The translations under genes and the position numbers were made by a program. Source: an uncultured Bacteroidota bacterium (GTDB taxonomy: Bacteria > Bacteroidota > Bacteroidia > Flavobacteriales > BACL11). Taken from it: a DNA stretch of 64,000 nt. Below the pieces are notes generated by a model. The model was not told the DNA's origin, searched no databases, and worked only from the letters and a program-made list of their open reading frames with translations. Positions 1 through 8,650 of the stretch are shown here, one piece after another. Every line of letters starts with the position of its first letter. The first letter of the stretch is position 1. Location: assembly GCA_902587125.1 (NCBI GenBank), contig CACIJW010000006.1:26731-90730 (forward strand), read 5' to 3'.

Positions 1-1
1 T

Positions 2-832
2 GCGGTTATTTACGCCAATGGAACAATTTCTAATAACAAAGGTTCAATAAATGAGATTGGTACACAAACAATTACAAAATCATTAATTCAAGCTAGAGAG
101 GACAAAAACGTCAAAGCAATTGTACTAAGAGTTAATTCACCAGGCGGAAGTGCAATGACATCAGACTTAATTTGGAGAGAAACAATAATTACAAAAAAAG
201 AAAAACCAATAATTGTTTCAATGGGAGATTATGCGGCATCAGGAGGCTACTATATTGCCTGTGCAGCTGATAGTATTTTTTCAAATAAAACAACTGTAAC
301 AGGTTCGATTGGTGTTTTTGGTATTATTCCCAATTTTAAAAAATTATATAATGAAAAATTATCTGTTTTTTTTGATACGGTTAATACTCACAAATACTCA
401 GACATGGGATCTAATAGAGGGTTAACCAACTTTGAGATTGATAAAATAAGAGAAAACATAAATCAAATTTATAGTGACTTTATAAATAAAGTTGCAGATG
501 GAAGAAATATGGATACACTATATGTAGATAGTATTGGTCAAGGAAGAGTGTGGAGTGGAACAAAAGCCAAAGAAATAGGACTTATTGACACTCATGGAGG
601 TCTTTTTGATGCTATTGATGCTGCTAAATTAATTGCTAATATTGATGACTACAGGTTAATAGAACTACCAAAGAAAAAAGACCCATTCGAAGATATCTTT
701 TCAAAAATTAATTCAAGCACAAAATTTCTAAATTTAATAGATAATTATAATTTTAAAAATCTAGAAGAATCACTAGAACTTGAAAGAGATATTTTGCAAA
801 TGCACATGGACAACTTAATTTTTTTTAATTGA
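2..832 (+). CDS. sppA: Signal peptide peptidase SppA, C-terminal part (cut by window start)
   Basis: The frame is open from base 2 and gives 276 residues of the C-terminal half of a 67K-type SppA, a membrane-bound serine protease that degrades cleaved signal peptides on the periplasmic side. The motif NSPGGSA (bases about 134-154) begins the ClpP-like fold, and the nucleophilic serine lies in AASGGYYIA, codon 239-241. The general-base lysine of this Ser-Lys protease belongs to the N-terminal repeat and is outside the window. The gene ends 16 bases before the stop of the convergent DUF2797 gene, with no hairpin terminator between them. Family assignment is firm; completeness of the protein cannot be judged. 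Confidence 0.93.
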   Translation, partial: AVIYANGTISNNKGSINEIGTQTITKSLIQAREDKNVKAIVLRVNSPGGSAMTSDLIWRETIITKKEKPIIVSMGDYAASGGYYIACAADSIFSNKTTVTGSIGVFGIIPNFKKLYNEKLSVFFDTVNTHKYSDMGSNRGLTNFEIDKIRENINQIYSDFINKVADGRNMDTLYVDSIGQGRVWSGTKAKEIGLIDTHGGLFDAIDAAKLIANIDDYRLIELPKKKDPFEDIFSKINSSTKFLNLIDNYNFKNLEESLELERDILQMHMDNLIFFN

Positions 833-848
833 ACAATGTTTTAATTTT

Positions 849-1610
849 TTACTTAGAAGTATTAAAATCAACAATATATCCTTCATGTGATCTTACATTA
901 AATACCTCTCCACCATCGAAGATCAAGTATTGTCCCTTAATTCCTGACAACTTACCAGAAATTAAATTATTTTTTTCTAGCTTTAAGCTTTTAATCTTTG
1001 TAGGATATTTTTCTACTGGATAATTAATAATATTTACTGTATCATCATCATGTACATATTTTCTAAGATCATCTGACAATAGTATAGATAGTTTATTTTT
1101 CCAATCTACTAAATTAACATCATCGGGATTGCCTGAAAGCATTTTCCTCCAATTTGTTTTATCACTAATTTCAGACTTCAAGATAACCTCTATCTCACCT
1201 GACAATCTTCTGTTTGGTACTTCAGCAAAAATTATCGCCTGTGATGCTCCTTGATCCATCCATCTAGTAAAGATTTGTGATTTTCTTGTTATTCCTACTT
1301 TTATACCTGTTGAATTTGCCAAATACACATAATGGGGCACCAATTGAAATTTTTTTTCCCATTCTAAATCTCTCTCTTCAATTCCTAAATGAGCAGTGCA
1401 TAATTCAGGCTTAAAAACACTTTGTGATGCTTGAGGTAATGTCCAATAACAGTTATAACAAAAGTTTTGTCTGTAAAAACTTTTACATAATTTATCACAA
1501 AAACATTTCATTTTTCCTGTCCAAAAAATCTCAATGTCATGTCCTATTAAATCATTCATTGAAATATCACAGAGATTGTAATTAACTTGACTTAAGTTTT
1601 CGGTTTTCAT
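849..1610 (-). CDS. DUF2797 family protein
   Basis: A 253-residue protein recognised as DUF2797, which has no established function. The N-terminal third carries a cysteine cluster (C-x-C-x3-C-x8-C-x2-C, around residues 35-55) likely to bind a metal. The middle has the pattern YVYLAN-x3-KVGITR followed by RWMDQGA, which looks like the core of a GIY-YIG nuclease fold; that resemblance is my inference. I chose the ATG at 1610, preceded by an A-rich stretch; an in-frame ATG at 1631 and a TTG at 1649 are alternatives that would overlap the divergent GH3 promoter region. The gene faces sppA and is divergent from the GH3-type gene. Confidence 0.85.
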   Translation of the reverse strand: MKTENLSQVNYNLCDISMNDLIGHDIEIFWTGKMKCFCDKLCKSFYRQNFCYNCYWTLPQASQSVFKPELCTAHLGIEERDLEWEKKFQLVPHYVYLANSTGIKVGITRKSQIFTRWMDQGASQAIIFAEVPNRRLSGEIEVILKSEISDKTNWRKMLSGNPDDVNLVDWKNKLSILLSDDLRKYVHDDDTVNIINYPVEKYPTKIKSLKLEKNNLISGKLSGIKGQYLIFDGGEVFNVRSHEGYIVDFNTSK

Positions 1611-1633
1611 TTTTTTAATTACAAATTGCATGC

Positions 1634-1641
1634 TATTTTTG
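1634..1641 (+). promoter_or_regulatory. Candidate -7 box for the GH3-type gene
   Basis: TATTTTTG matches the Bacteroidota -7 consensus TAnnTTTG. It lies 23 bases before the TTG start proposed for the GH3-type gene. This position supports the 1665 start over the TTG at 1626, which would place the start codon upstream of the promoter box. Confidence 0.4.
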
Positions 1642-1664
1642 TATTTCAAACTAAAAATATAAAA

Positions 1665-3167
1665 TTGATTAATATTTCTATAAAAAATTCTCTTTTATCT
1701 TGGATTGTTAAAAAAAGAATTTATCAAATTGATCAATTTATTTTACATCCGAAAAAAACTCAAGAAGAAGTCTTAAGTTCTTTAATATATAAATCAAAGG
1801 GTACTTTTTTTGGAATTGAACATAATTTTAATAAAATAAAAAGTTATTCTGATTTTTCAAATCATGTTCCAATAAGAAAATATGAAGAGATATTTAATTA
1901 CATCAAACTGACCAGAAAAGGGAAAAAAGATATTCTATGGCCAGGTAAAATTAAATGGTACGCTATTTCTTCAGGTACTACAAACTCAAATAGAAAATAT
2001 ATTCCAATGACAAAAGCTTCAATAATGGACTGCCATTTGAATGCAGGCAAGGATATGCTTTCAATGTACTGTAATAACTTTTCTTCAACTAATGTGTTTA
2101 ATGGGAAAGGAATAATGCTAGGTGGTAGTCAAAATGTTAAAAATGATTTTGTGGAGGGAGATTTATCTGCAATTCTTCTTGAAAATTTACCATTTTGGGT
2201 AAGCATACATAGCTCTACTGATGTTGAAACATTATTAATTGATGATTGGGAGGACAAGCTAAAGAAAATAGCGGATAATGCAGTTCGAGAAAATATCACT
2301 AATCTTACCGGAGTGCCTTCATGGATGTTGGTATTGTTAAAAAAAATAAAGGAGATGAGTGGCGTTAATGATTTAACTGAGATTTGGCCAAATCTTGAAC
2401 TATTCATGCATGGTGGAATAAGTTTTTCACCATATAAGAAACAATTTTATGATTTATATCCATCATCTAAATTGAATTATTTGGAAATCTACAACGCATC
2501 TGAAGGATTTTTTGGAATTAAAAATGATTTTGAGAAAGAAGACTTGTTACTTATGCTTGATTATGGTATTTTCTACGAATTCATAAAGAAGTCAGATTTT
2601 ATAAATGAAATATATAATGCTATTCCGTTGTGGGAAGTTGAGAAAAATATGGAATATGCTATGATAATTTCAACAAATTCTGGTCTATGGAGATATTTAA
2701 TTGGCGACACTGTAATCTTTACTAATACGAATCCGTTCAAAATTAAAATTAGTGGGCGAATTAAATCGTACATTAATTCATTTGGAGAAGAACTAGTAGT
2801 CGATAATGCAGAAAAGGGTATAGCAGAAACATGTGAGATTCTTAATTGTAAGGTTAATAATTACACTGCAGGACCAAAATTTCTACAGAACGGAACTGGA
2901 CAACACCTCTGGCTTATTGAATTTGAAAATAAAAACACAAACACTTTAGATTTTGAAAAGGCTTTAGATACTAGGCTTAGACAGCTTAATAATGATTACA
3001 ATGCTAAAAGATTTAAAAACCTTGTACTTAAAAACCTTAAAATTATATCACTTGAAAAAGGAACTTTCTATAAATGGTTAAAAAAGAATAATAAATTAGG
3101 CGGTCAACATAAGATACCAAGACTAAGAAATGATGATAAACTAATAAAAGAACTACTAAATATTTAG
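1665..3167 (+). CDS. GH3-family acyl-adenylating enzyme (ANL-like)
   Basis: A 500-residue member of the GH3 family, named for plant enzymes that join auxin or jasmonate to amino acids through an acyl-adenylate. Visible ANL-superfamily motifs are SSGTTNSNRKYIP (ATP loop, about residue 105), YNASEGF (about 280), YLIGD (about 345) and SGRIKSY (about 365). Bacterial members are common in Bacteroidota and their substrates are unknown. I chose the TTG at 1665 because family members begin close to the NSLLSWIVKKR segment and because a -7 box lies at 1634-1641. The first possible start, TTG 1626, would overlap the divergent DUF2797 start. The gene appears to be transcribed alone. Confidence 0.85.
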   Translation: MINISIKNSLLSWIVKKRIYQIDQFILHPKKTQEEVLSSLIYKSKGTFFGIEHNFNKIKSYSDFSNHVPIRKYEEIFNYIKLTRKGKKDILWPGKIKWYAISSGTTNSNRKYIPMTKASIMDCHLNAGKDMLSMYCNNFSSTNVFNGKGIMLGGSQNVKNDFVEGDLSAILLENLPFWVSIHSSTDVETLLIDDWEDKLKKIADNAVRENITNLTGVPSWMLVLLKKIKEMSGVNDLTEIWPNLELFMHGGISFSPYKKQFYDLYPSSKLNYLEIYNASEGFFGIKNDFEKEDLLLMLDYGIFYEFIKKSDFINEIYNAIPLWEVEKNMEYAMIISTNSGLWRYLIGDTVIFTNTNPFKIKISGRIKSYINSFGEELVVDNAEKGIAETCEILNCKVNNYTAGPKFLQNGTGQHLWLIEFENKNTNTLDFEKALDTRLRQLNNDYNAKRFKNLVLKNLKIISLEKGTFYKWLKKNNKLGGQHKIPRLRNDDKLIKELLNI

Positions 3168-3218
3168 TCTCAACTAATAAATAATTAATTATGTTTTTTA
3201 TTTTCGAAGAAAAAAAAA

Positions 3219-3833
3219 ATGCACTTAGCAATTTCAGGAAACATAGGATCAGGTAAAACAACTTTAACAAAAAAACTTTCTGAGCATTACAAATGGATAG
3301 CAAACTATGAGGACGTAGAAAACAACCCTTACTTGAATGATTTTTACAAGGATATGCAACGCTGGTCATTCAATTTACAGGTTTATTTTCTAAATAGCAG
3401 ATTTCGTCAAGTCATAGATATAAAAAATAGTAAAAAAACGCATATACAAGACAGAACTATTTATGAAGACGCACATATATTTGCCCCTAATCTGCATACA
3501 ATGGGCTTAATGAGTACAAGAGACTTTAACAATTATCAAGAAATTTTTAATCTCATGGACGAGTTCGTTAAAGGACCTGACCTTTTAATATATTTAAGAG
3601 CATCTGTCTCAACACTTGTTGAACAAATACAAAAAAGAGGAAGAGAATATGAAAACAGTATCAGACTTGATTATCTTACAAGATTAAACGAAAGATATGA
3701 AGCATGGATTTCCGAGTACAACAAAGGAAACCTGTTAATCATAGATGTAGACGATATTAACTTTTCTGAAAACGAAGAAGACTTTGGTAACATCATTGAA
3801 AAAATTGATGCAGAAATTAATGGATTATTCTAA
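3219..3833 (+). CDS. Deoxynucleoside kinase
   Basis: A 204-residue P-loop kinase of the deoxyadenosine/deoxyguanosine kinase family, which phosphorylates salvaged deoxynucleosides to monophosphates in the cytoplasm. The ATP loop is GNIGSGKTT (residues 7-15), a DRS-like motif appears as QDRTIYEDA (about residue 77), and the arginine-rich LID is KRGREYE. Length is normal for the family. The ATG follows a run of ten adenines. The gene ends by a four-base stop overlap with the convergent pyrophosphatase gene (CTAA at 3830-3833). The nucleoside transporter at 8651 could supply its substrates, although the two are not in one operon. Base specificity cannot be read from sequence. Confidence 0.92.
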   Translation: MHLAISGNIGSGKTTLTKKLSEHYKWIANYEDVENNPYLNDFYKDMQRWSFNLQVYFLNSRFRQVIDIKNSKKTHIQDRTIYEDAHIFAPNLHTMGLMSTRDFNNYQEIFNLMDEFVKGPDLLIYLRASVSTLVEQIQKRGREYENSIRLDYLTRLNERYEAWISEYNKGNLLIIDVDDINFSENEEDFGNIIEKIDAEINGLF

Positions 3834-6238
3834 TATTTAGCCTTTTCCTTAGCTCTTATATTAAGAGATTCCAATCCAGTTAAGAGTTTATTTTGTGAAT
3901 GATTTGCAACAATCAGGTGCTTAAAAGAATCATTTTCTTCATTAGAAAGCATAATGTATTTTACATCACACATATCAGATTTAGATTGATTATTAAAAAG
4001 GAGATCTGATGATACAGTTTGATGAGCATATGTCATACTCATATCGTCAACAAAAATATTGTTAAGTGGCTCAATTTCGCTATCAGATGAAATAGTTTTC
4101 ATTGAAATTGAAGGTGCTATTACAAGTGCAACAACTGACATCAACTTTAGTAAAATATTTAAAGATGGTCCGGAGGTATCCTTAAATGGATCACCAACAG
4201 TATCACCAACAACAGCTGCCTTGTGAGCTTCAGTTCCTTTTTTTCCCTGCTCTTCTATCATTTTTTTTGCATTATCCCATGCTCCACCAGCATTAGATTG
4301 AAAAATTGCCATTAGCACACCACATGTTGTAACTCCTGCTAATAAACCACCAAGCATTTCTGCTCCACCAAAAAAGCCAATTAAAACAGGAACTATTATG
4401 GCTAGTAAGCCTGGAGTGACCATTTCTTTGATTGACGCTTGAGTTGAAATTTCAACACATTTGTCATATTCAGCAACTCCAATTGCAGCATCAAAAATTT
4501 TCTTATCAGCTGCACTAGCTTTTGACATATCTGAATTATTTTTTTTCATTACTTCTAAGGCGGCTTTTAAAGCTGGTATGTCTTTAAACTGTCTTCTAAC
4601 TTCTTCAATCATTGACATAGCTGCTCTTCCAACAGCGTTCATAGAAAGAGCTGAAAAAACAAAAGGTAGCATACCTCCAACAAGTAGACCTGCCATAATA
4701 TCAGGCTTAGATACATCAATTGTTTCGACACCAGCTGTTTTCATAAACGCAGCAAAAAGAGCCAAAGCAGTCAAAGCCGCAGATGCTATCGCAAAACCTT
4801 TTCCTATTGCAGCTGTTGTATTACCTACTGCATCAAGCTTATCTGTTCTTTCTCTTACCTCGGCTGGAAGCTCAGACATTTCAGCGATTCCTCCTGCGTT
4901 ATCTGAAATTGGTCCATATGCATCAACTGCTAATTGTATTCCAGTGTTAGCTAACATACCCACGGCAGCTATAGCAATTCCATATAAGCCAGCAAAGCTA
5001 TGTGAAACAATGATAGCAGTTGCTATAATTATTATGGGTAATGCTGTAGACATCATTCCAACTCCTAAGCCTGCAATTATGTTTGTTGCTGAACCAGTTT
5101 CTGATTGTTCAACAATAGATGAGACTGGCTTTGTTCCTGTTCCAGTATAATATTCTGTTATCTTTCCAACTAGAAGACCTGCAATTAGTCCAGAAATAGT
5201 GGCCCAAAAAACTCCTATTGAGGAATAACTTTGACCTCCTTCACTCCAATTTTCAGGTAATAATCCTTGTATTAAAAAGTAGGATGCTACTAACATGAGT
5301 CCTGCAGATCCAAATTCACCAATATTCAGCGCTTTGTGTGGAGATCCTCCCTCTTTTACTTTCACAAAAAATGTACCTAAGATTGACATAATAATACCAA
5401 CCGCAGCTAAAGCCATTGGTAAATAAACTGCTCCTAGACCATTGTATGAGCTAGAAAATTCAGGTAAATTAACAAATACTGCTCCCAAAACCATTGTGCC
5501 AATAATTGAGCCAACATATGACTCAAATAAATCAGCTCCCATTCCAGCCACATCTCCTACATTATCACCTACATTATCAGCAATTGTAGCGGGGTTAAGT
5601 GGGTGATCCTCAGGAATTCCTGCTTCAACTTTACCTACAAGGTCTGCCCCTACATCAGCGGCTTTGGTATATATACCACCTCCAACTCTAGCAAAAAGTG
5701 CTATTGAGGATGCTCCTAATGAAAACCCAGATAAAACGTTTAATACCATTTCAATGTTTGTTCCCCATTGCATACTACTATATATCATAAATAAGCTACT
5801 CAAGCCAAGAACACCAAGACCTACAACTCCAAGTCCCATAACAGAGCCTCCTGCAAATGCAACCTCAAGAGCTTTCGCTAATGAGCTTCTTGCAGCATTG
5901 GTAGTTCTAACATTAGCCTTTGTAGCAACTTTCATTCCAATAAATCCAGCCAGTGCAGAACAAATTGCCCCAACTACGAAGGAGACTGCTACCATTCCAT
6001 TAGACCCTTCTTCAGAATTTCCTTTGAATACTAATAACACCGCAACGGCAATAACAAAAACTGATAAAATTTTGTATTCAGCTTTTAAAAATGACATTGC
6101 TCCCTCAGCAATGTTTTTTGCAATATTTGACATTTTTTCATCTCCGACAGGCTGCTTAGAAACCCATGAGTTTTTCCAAAAAACAAAAACAAGTGCAACC
6201 AAACCAAATGCTGGTAAAAAACTAATTATAAACTCCAT
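3830..6238 (-). CDS. hppA: Membrane-bound proton/sodium-translocating pyrophosphatase
   Basis: An 802-residue, multi-spanning membrane pyrophosphatase that uses hydrolysis of PPi to pump H+ or Na+. The substrate motifs DVGADLVGK (about residues 195-203) and DNVGDNVGD (about 221-229) are intact. [10 protein letters not shown] has alanine where potassium-independent enzymes have lysine, which indicates the K+-dependent subfamily. I use the ATG at 6238; the upstream TTG at 6262 would overlap the predicted -7 box. After the last membrane segment (…VIAPSIS) there is a hydrophilic tail of roughly 85 residues, absent from short family members. Whether H+ or Na+ is pumped I cannot decide. Divergent from etfB. 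Confidence 0.96.
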   Translation of the reverse strand: MEFIISFLPAFGLVALVFVFWKNSWVSKQPVGDEKMSNIAKNIAEGAMSFLKAEYKILSVFVIAVAVLLVFKGNSEEGSNGMVAVSFVVGAICSALAGFIGMKVATKANVRTTNAARSSLAKALEVAFAGGSVMGLGVVGLGVLGLSSLFMIYSSMQWGTNIEMVLNVLSGFSLGASSIALFARVGGGIYTKAADVGADLVGKVEAGIPEDHPLNPATIADNVGDNVGDVAGMGADLFESYVGSIIGTMVLGAVFVNLPEFSSSYNGLGAVYLPMALAAVGIIMSILGTFFVKVKEGGSPHKALNIGEFGSAGLMLVASYFLIQGLLPENWSEGGQSYSSIGVFWATISGLIAGLLVGKITEYYTGTGTKPVSSIVEQSETGSATNIIAGLGVGMMSTALPIIIIATAIIVSHSFAGLYGIAIAAVGMLANTGIQLAVDAYGPISDNAGGIAEMSELPAEVRERTDKLDAVGNTTAAIGKGFAIASAALTALALFAAFMKTAGVETIDVSKPDIMAGLLVGGMLPFVFSALSMNAVGRAAMSMIEEVRRQFKDIPALKAALEVMKKNNSDMSKASAADKKIFDAAIGVAEYDKCVEISTQASIKEMVTPGLLAIIVPVLIGFFGGAEMLGGLLAGVTTCGVLMAIFQSNAGGAWDNAKKMIEEQGKKGTEAHKAAVVGDTVGDPFKDTSGPSLNILLKLMSVVALVIAPSISMKTISSDSEIEPLNNIFVDDMSMTYAHQTVSSDLLFNNQSKSDMCDVKYIMLSNEENDSFKHLIVANHSQNKLLTGLESLNIRAKEKAKY

Positions 6239-6259
6239 GATATATTTTTTAAATTTTCG

Positions 6260-6267
6260 CAAAAATA
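6260..6267 (-). promoter_or_regulatory. Candidate -7 box for hppA
   Basis: Read on the minus strand the bases are TATTTTTG, a full match to TAnnTTTG, 21 bases before the hppA ATG. No convincing -33 TTG was found at the usual distance. Confidence 0.4.
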
Positions 6268-6329
6268 GAACTTTTTGATAAATAAATCATTAAGGTCAAT
6301 TTTATATTATTTTTAACGCGGTAATTTGT

Positions 6330-6337
6330 TAAATTTG
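6330..6337 (+). promoter_or_regulatory. Candidate -7 box for etfBA
   Basis: TAAATTTG matches TAnnTTTG and lies 16 bases before the etfB ATG in the intergenic region shared with hppA. No TTG is present about 20 bases upstream, so the -33 element is not evident. Confidence 0.45.
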
Positions 6338-6353
6338 TTAAAACTATTTAACA

Positions 6354-7097
6354 ATGAAAATAGCAGTATGCATAAGTTGTGTTCCTGACACAACATCAAA
6401 AATAAATTTTACTGAAAATAACACTGAGTTCAACAAAGAAGGTATTCAATTCATTATTAATCCCAATGATGAATTTGGGTTAACCAAGGCAATTTTTATT
6501 AAAGAAAAAAATCAAGCTGAGGTAATTGTAGTATCAGTAGGAGAGTCATCAATTGAACCAGTTCTTAGAAAAGCTCTAGCAATTGGAGCTGATTCTGCGG
6601 TTAGAATTGATAATAAAGCTAAGGACAGTATCTGTGTTGCAAAAAATCTATCTTCTTTTTTAGTAGAAAATAAGTTTGATCTCATAATTATGGGAAAAGA
6701 ATCTGCTGACTATAATGGTGGTATTGTTCATGGAATTGTAGCAGAGAATATTGGAATGCAGTTTGTAAATGCTTGTGTTGGTCTAGAAATTTCTGATAAC
6801 TCATACATCATTGATAGAGAAATGGAAGGAGGTACAGAAAAGGTTAAAATAAAATCTCCTGTTATTATCGCTGGACAGAAAGGACTTGTAGAAGAAAAAG
6901 ATCTAAAAATCCCAAACATGAGAGGTATAATGCAAGCAAGAACAAAACCACTAAATGTTTTAGAGTCCGAAAGCTTTGATTTTATTCAATCAATTGAGTT
7001 TAGTAAGCCTTCTGAGAACAAAGAATGCGTTTTTATCGATGAAGAAAATGTAGCTGAGTTAGTCAAAATTTTAAATGAAAAAGAAAAAGTGCTATAA
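6354..7097 (+). CDS. etfB: Electron transfer flavoprotein, beta subunit
   Basis: A 247-residue ETF beta subunit, which together with EtfA moves electrons from acyl-CoA and related dehydrogenases to the quinone pool through ETF-quinone oxidoreductase. The N-terminus begins with the family pattern MKIAVCISCVPDT, and GKESADYNGG (about residue 114) corresponds to the nucleotide-binding motif region. The length is about that of group I/II beta subunits. Its stop codon overlaps the etfA ATG (TAATG), so translation of the two is probably coupled. The pair most likely serves beta-oxidation or branched-chain amino acid breakdown; no dehydrogenase gene is nearby to confirm that. Confidence 0.96.
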   Translation: MKIAVCISCVPDTTSKINFTENNTEFNKEGIQFIINPNDEFGLTKAIFIKEKNQAEVIVVSVGESSIEPVLRKALAIGADSAVRIDNKAKDSICVAKNLSSFLVENKFDLIIMGKESADYNGGIVHGIVAENIGMQFVNACVGLEISDNSYIIDREMEGGTEKVKIKSPVIIAGQKGLVEEKDLKIPNMRGIMQARTKPLNVLESESFDFIQSIEFSKPSENKECVFIDEENVAELVKILNEKEKVL

Positions 7098-8050
7098 TGA
7101 AAATGTTAGTATTCGCAGAAAATTGGGACGGAATTTTTAAAAAAAGTTCTTTTGAAGCAATATCATATTCAAGAGGATTAGCAGAACAAAACAATTATGA
7201 ACTTATTACACTTTGCTTCAATAATGTTTCTGAAGATGAACTTAATAAACTTTCTAAGTATGGTAGTTCAATGGTAATTACTACTAACCCCATTGACAAA
7301 GTAGATAGTATTTCAATGTCAAAAATGATTTCTGATTTAACAATTCAACATGATATTAAGTTATTTGTTTTTTCATCAACTTATTCCTCTAAAATGTTTG
7401 CTCCTCGTCTTTCAGCTAAGTTAAACTCATCAATTTTTACAAATGTTGTTGAATTACCCTCATCTGTAAATCCACTACAGCTAAAGAAAAAAGTATTCTC
7501 AAGTAAAGCTTTTGAAATTGCAAAGTCTAGTTCAGAGAAAAATATAATAATGTTACACCCAAACTCATATGGTGTCAAAGAATTCTCATCTGATCTGAAG
7601 TCATCTGAATTTACTGCTGAAAGTAATAGTGAAATTGAAATAATTAACATTGAAAAAAGTTCTGGTAAAGTAAATCTTTCTGAAGCTGAAATAGTTGTTT
7701 CTGCCGGAAGAGGAATGAAAGGGCCCGAAAATTGGGAGCTCATTGAAGAGTTAGCAAATTGTCTAAATGCTGCAACAGCATGTTCAAAACCTGTCTCAGA
7801 TATTGGGTGGAGACCTCACAGCGAACATGTAGGACAAACTGGTAAAACAGTTGCTCCAAATCTTTATTTTGCAATAGGAATTTCAGGTGCAATACAACAC
7901 TTAGCTGGCGTTAATTCTTCAAAAGTTATGGTCGCAATAAACACAGATCCTGAAGCCTCATTTTTTAAAGCTGCTCATTATGGAATCGTTGGAGATGCCT
8001 TTAACGTAGTCCCCAAATTGATTGAAGAAATAAAGAATATTAAAAATTAG
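7097..8050 (+). CDS. etfA: Electron transfer flavoprotein, alpha subunit
   Basis: A 317-residue ETF alpha subunit. The C-terminal half holds the FAD domain: VSAGRGMKGPENW (about residue 200), SDIGWRP, HVGQTGKTVAP and AIGISGAIQHLAG, and INTDPEA close to the C-terminus. The start ATG shares its A with the etfB stop codon. The gene is followed after two bases by the GTG of the bifunctional nuclease gene, so all three probably form one transcript. Nothing is missing relative to the family. Confidence 0.97.
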   Translation: MKMLVFAENWDGIFKKSSFEAISYSRGLAEQNNYELITLCFNNVSEDELNKLSKYGSSMVITTNPIDKVDSISMSKMISDLTIQHDIKLFVFSSTYSSKMFAPRLSAKLNSSIFTNVVELPSSVNPLQLKKKVFSSKAFEIAKSSSEKNIIMLHPNSYGVKEFSSDLKSSEFTAESNSEIEIINIEKSSGKVNLSEAEIVVSAGRGMKGPENWELIEELANCLNAATACSKPVSDIGWRPHSEHVGQTGKTVAPNLYFAIGISGAIQHLAGVNSSKVMVAINTDPEASFFKAAHYGIVGDAFNVVPKLIEEIKNIKN

Positions 8051-8052
8051 CT

Positions 8053-8649
8053 GTGGAAATCATTCAGCTTGATATAGTAGCTATAAGGGCAAGTGATACA
8101 CAAAATAACGCTTATGTTCTTCTTTTAAAAGAACTGAGAGGTTCTCGACAATTGCCAGTTGTTATTGGCTGGTGTGAGGCAAGATCAATTGCAATTGCTC
8201 TTGACGGAACTGAAGAAAATGAGCGACCTCTCACACATGATCTCTTTAAGGTCATGACAAATGAGCATGACATCACTGTCACCAAAATAATTATCCATAG
8301 TCTAAAAGATGGGGTTTTTCACTCTAGTTTTTACTGTAAAAGTCAAACTCACGGTGAAATAGAAATTGATGCAAGAACCTCAGACGCAATTGCATTAGCA
8401 TTAAGGTTTTCTTGTCCAATTTTTACTTACGAAAAAATACTTGATAAAGCTGGTGTACTTGTAAGAAAGAATAAGAAATATGAAAATCAAAAAACCACTG
8501 AAAGGACCGTTCAGAAGAAACAGGAGAAGACTTATGGAGAAATGAGACTTTCAGAACTAAAAAAATTACTTAAAAAAGCAATTGAATCTGAAAATTATGA
8601 AAAAGCGTCTAAAATAAGAGATGAAATCAATAAAAGAGGTAATAATTAA
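8053..8649 (+). CDS. Bifunctional nuclease domain protein with UVR motif
   Basis: A 198-residue protein with an N-terminal BFN/DUF151 domain (about residues 1-135; TSDAIALALR is a typical signature) and a C-terminal UvrB/UvrC-type motif (about 160-195; ESENYEKASKIRDEINKR). BFN proteins in plants and Mycobacterium have been described as having RNase and DNase activity; the bacterial role is unclear. The UVR motif suggests binding to a nucleotide-excision or clamp-loader-like partner, which is inference. Start is a GTG two bases after the etfA stop. The family is widespread in Bacteroidota in this combined form. Confidence 0.9.
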   Translation: MEIIQLDIVAIRASDTQNNAYVLLLKELRGSRQLPVVIGWCEARSIAIALDGTEENERPLTHDLFKVMTNEHDITVTKIIIHSLKDGVFHSSFYCKSQTHGEIEIDARTSDAIALALRFSCPIFTYEKILDKAGVLVRKNKKYENQKTTERTVQKKQEKTYGEMRLSELKKLLKKAIESENYEKASKIRDEINKRGNN

Positions 8650-8650
8650 A

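Noticed and set aside
849-1649. Longer DUF2797 form from the TTG at 1649
   Set aside because: It would cover the -7 box of the divergent gene, and the extra residues look unlike family members; ATG at 1610 or 1631 is more likely.
4461-6278. Two long open frames (229 and 204 codons) on the plus strand opposite hppA
   Set aside because: They are mirror frames of a GC-richer, strongly conserved gene; their products are low-complexity and hydrophobic with no family resemblance.
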